In this document: in pieces, positions 5,225-6,412 of the stretch
Layout: each line of letters opens with the position of its first letter
How positions within the stretch are numbered: position 1 is the first letter of the stretch
DNA from: Oligoflexia bacterium
Lineage (GTDB): Bacteria > Bdellovibrionota > UBA1018
DNA: 6,412 bases
Direction of reading: 5' to 3'
NCBI GenBank assembly: GCA_903854365.1
Contig: CAINWE010000414.1
Span: forward strand, 1-6,412
Position numbers and translations under genes: made by a program
Notes under the pieces: generated by a model
What the model was told of the DNA's origin: nothing
The model's database searches: none
The model's input: only the letters and a program-made list of their open reading frames with translations

Positions 5225-5830
5225 ATGGAACGATCGGAGCGTCCTCAGCTGACCGAGCTTCGGGAGAAGCTTTCCCAATGGAATGGGATTCAAAAAATAG
5301 AGTTTCTGAACTCAGATACAGTCCCGGGAGGTGTACCTCGTGGGGTAATTTGTGAAATCACTGGCTCTGCTCGAACGGAGTGGGTGATTCACCTTTTGAG
5401 GCAAAACCCGCGGCTTCAAATATTTTGGATTGAAGAACAATTTACGATTCTCCCTACAGCCCTTCAACAGAGGGGAGTGGACCTTTCGCGAGTTCTCATG
5501 GCAGAAGCTGGGGAGCTTCTCTTTCCCGCGTTAAGAAAAGCGCTTCGGAGTCGTCTTTTTGATTGCGTGATTCTGCCTAATGCCGTCGAAGAAGGGAAAA
5601 TGCTCAAGGCATTGCAGCTTTTCGCGCGCGAGTCTCAGGCGACGGTTTTTTTTCTCTCCAAGGTGCCGATGCGTGCCTGGGCGATTCCGTTTCAACTCCG
5701 TGCTGATTGGGAGAGTGTGCCAGGGGAGACTCCCTGGGTGAGTCGGAGTTATTCAGTTCAAATTTTAAAGTCTAAGTTCACGCGATCGGAGCCTGGATCT
5801 GAGAGTGAGAAGCAAGCGGGAAATGAATGA
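5225..5830 (+). CDS. imuA: ImuA-like protein of the translesion mutasome
   Basis: A 201-residue protein with a degenerate RecA-like fold, the usual description of ImuA, the accessory factor that works with ImuB and DnaE2 in damage-induced mutagenesis. RecA-like traces are visible: GGVPRGVICEITG (35-47) matches the strand and turn before the RecA P-loop, LQQRGVDLSRVLM (80-92) matches the RecA segment with GVD, and FDCVILPNA (112-120) sits at the Walker B strand. The P-loop itself has decayed: GSARTE stands where RecA has the Gly-Lys-Thr motif, so ATP binding of the RecA kind is unlikely. The C-terminus is polar and probably flexible. It starts 9 nt after the lexA stop with AGGGTG as ribosome binding site and overlaps imuB by 4 nt, so the three genes are almost certainly one LexA-controlled operon. 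The name rests on context plus weak sequence traces. Confidence 0.8.
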   Translation: MERSERPQLTELREKLSQWNGIQKIEFLNSDTVPGGVPRGVICEITGSARTEWVIHLLRQNPRLQIFWIEEQFTILPTALQQRGVDLSRVLMAEAGELLFPALRKALRSRLFDCVILPNAVEEGKMLKALQLFARESQATVFFLSKVPMRAWAIPFQLRADWESVPGETPWVSRSYSVQILKSKFTRSEPGSESEKQAGNE

Positions 5831-6412
5831 GGGTCGCGTGTTTGTTTTTTGCAAAGGCGAGTCAGCAGTCGACTCTCAAGGAGTTGGCTCAAGCCTGTCT
5901 CCGATTGAGTCCTCAAATTGCTTTGAGGGAGCCGGAGGCGATTTTTATTGAAATTGGCAAGTGTCGCTCCCTGTATTCGGAGTACTCTTTTGTGCTGCGG
6001 GCGAAGTCTCTTGCACGTCGATTAGGTTGGGAAGCCAAAATTGCGATTTCTCATGATATTCCCTCTGCTCTCGCTTTTGCTCGATACTCCCTAGCTAGTG
6101 TAGATGCATTACCCATCGAGGCACTGCTTGATTTTGCAACTCCTTGGGGAAGTGACAGTGGCGTGCACCATTCTCAGCAGGCGACGCCCAGTAAGACTCA
6201 AGTCTCTGTGCGAGCGATGATCGACTCAGCTCGACGTCTTGGCATTGAAACCCTTGCTGAGTTTAAAACAATTCCGAGTGCTCAACTTCCCTCTCGGTTT
6301 GGGGCATTGAGTCTTCTCTGTCGACAGAGATTAGAAGATGCATCGCAATTACCTTGGCCTTATTGGAGACCTCCTGAGAGGTTCGAAGAAGTGTTAGAAT
6401 TACCTCCTTCGG
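5827..6412 (+). CDS. imuB: ImuB-like Y-family polymerase relative, 3' end outside window
   Basis: Partial: 195 complete codons with no stop before the right edge; full ImuB proteins are usually well over 400 residues. The start overlaps the imuA stop (ATGA), with AGCGGGA as a weak ribosome binding site. SPQIALREPEAIFIEIGKC (28-46) matches the ImuB block SPxVAL...PDGLLLDITGC. Residues 60-87 (AKSLARRLGWEAKIAISHDIPSALAFARY region) match the palm segment. Residues 133-193 (ARRLGIETLAEFKTIP, LPSRFG, then LPWPYWRPPERFEEVLELP) match the helix-hairpin-helix-like region leading into the little-finger domain. The paired catalytic Asp-Glu of active Y-family polymerases reads Pro-Glu-Ala (36-38), as expected for ImuB, which bridges ImuA, the beta clamp and DnaE2 rather than polymerising. 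Only 27 residues precede the SPQIAL block, far fewer than the usual 80-90, so the N-terminal palm/fingers part seems largely missing. dnaE2 is expected downstream. Confidence 0.85.
   Translation, partial: MRVACLFFAKASQQSTLKELAQACLRLSPQIALREPEAIFIEIGKCRSLYSEYSFVLRAKSLARRLGWEAKIAISHDIPSALAFARYSLASVDALPIEALLDFATPWGSDSGVHHSQQATPSKTQVSVRAMIDSARRLGIETLAEFKTIPSAQLPSRFGALSLLCRQRLEDASQLPWPYWRPPERFEEVLELPPS

Noticed and set aside
4853..5293. 146-residue open frame on the minus strand opposite lexA
   Set aside because: It is fully antisense to clearly conserved lexA codons, has no recognisable domain, and is a shadow frame.
5265..5400. Active RecA-type ATPase in the imuA product
   Set aside because: The P-loop reads GSARTE and lacks the Gly-Lys-Thr residues needed for nucleotide binding; this decay is usual for ImuA.
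1..6412. CRISPR array, tRNA or rRNA gene, insertion sequence, phage genes
   Set aside because: No regularly spaced repeats, cloverleaf-like segments, transposase motifs or terminal inverted repeats were seen.

Overview
The window looks like a chromosomal segment of a Gram-negative bacterium, with base composition near even GC and AT. The best guess is a member of the Bdellovibrionota or a neighbouring deltaproteobacterial-type lineage. Two things suggest this: a lexA-imuA-imuB mutagenesis cassette whose LexA recognition helix is unlike that of E. coli, and a run of exported proteins with little recognisable homology. The organism call is an inference of moderate strength.

Left part (1-2540): a small Cys-rich secreted protein of unknown function on the plus strand converges on a large secreted protein on the minus strand. 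The large protein joins a papain-like (C1-type) cysteine peptidase domain to a C-terminal block of ankyrin repeats. Its promoter appears to lie inside a 47-bp nested palindrome, which suggests repressor control.

Middle (2540-4410): two small exported-protein genes lie in tandem on the plus strand, each preceded by a similar TTGACT-N17-TA(A/G)G(T/C)T promoter-like sequence. In the first, an in-frame amber codon interrupts what would otherwise be a continuous signal peptide, so it is a young pseudogene or a recoded gene. The second overlaps, tail to tail by 107 bp, a minus-strand secreted alpha/beta hydrolase with a complete Ser-Asp-His triad.

Right part (4410-6412): a perfect 13-bp dyad, TTACTGACAGTAA, lies between the divergent hydrolase and lexA genes and is a good candidate LexA operator. 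lexA, imuA and imuB follow in tight coupling: a 9-nt gap, then a 4-nt ATGA overlap. imuB runs off the right edge, and dnaE2 would be expected beyond it. LexA would be cleaved when RecA is activated, releasing an error-prone translesion module. ImuA has a degenerate RecA-like fold and ImuB is a catalytically inactive Y-family relative that normally works with DnaE2. Here ImuB looks shortened at its N-terminus. The shared operator position suggests that the hydrolase may belong to the same SOS regulon. No tRNA, rRNA, CRISPR array or insertion sequence was seen.
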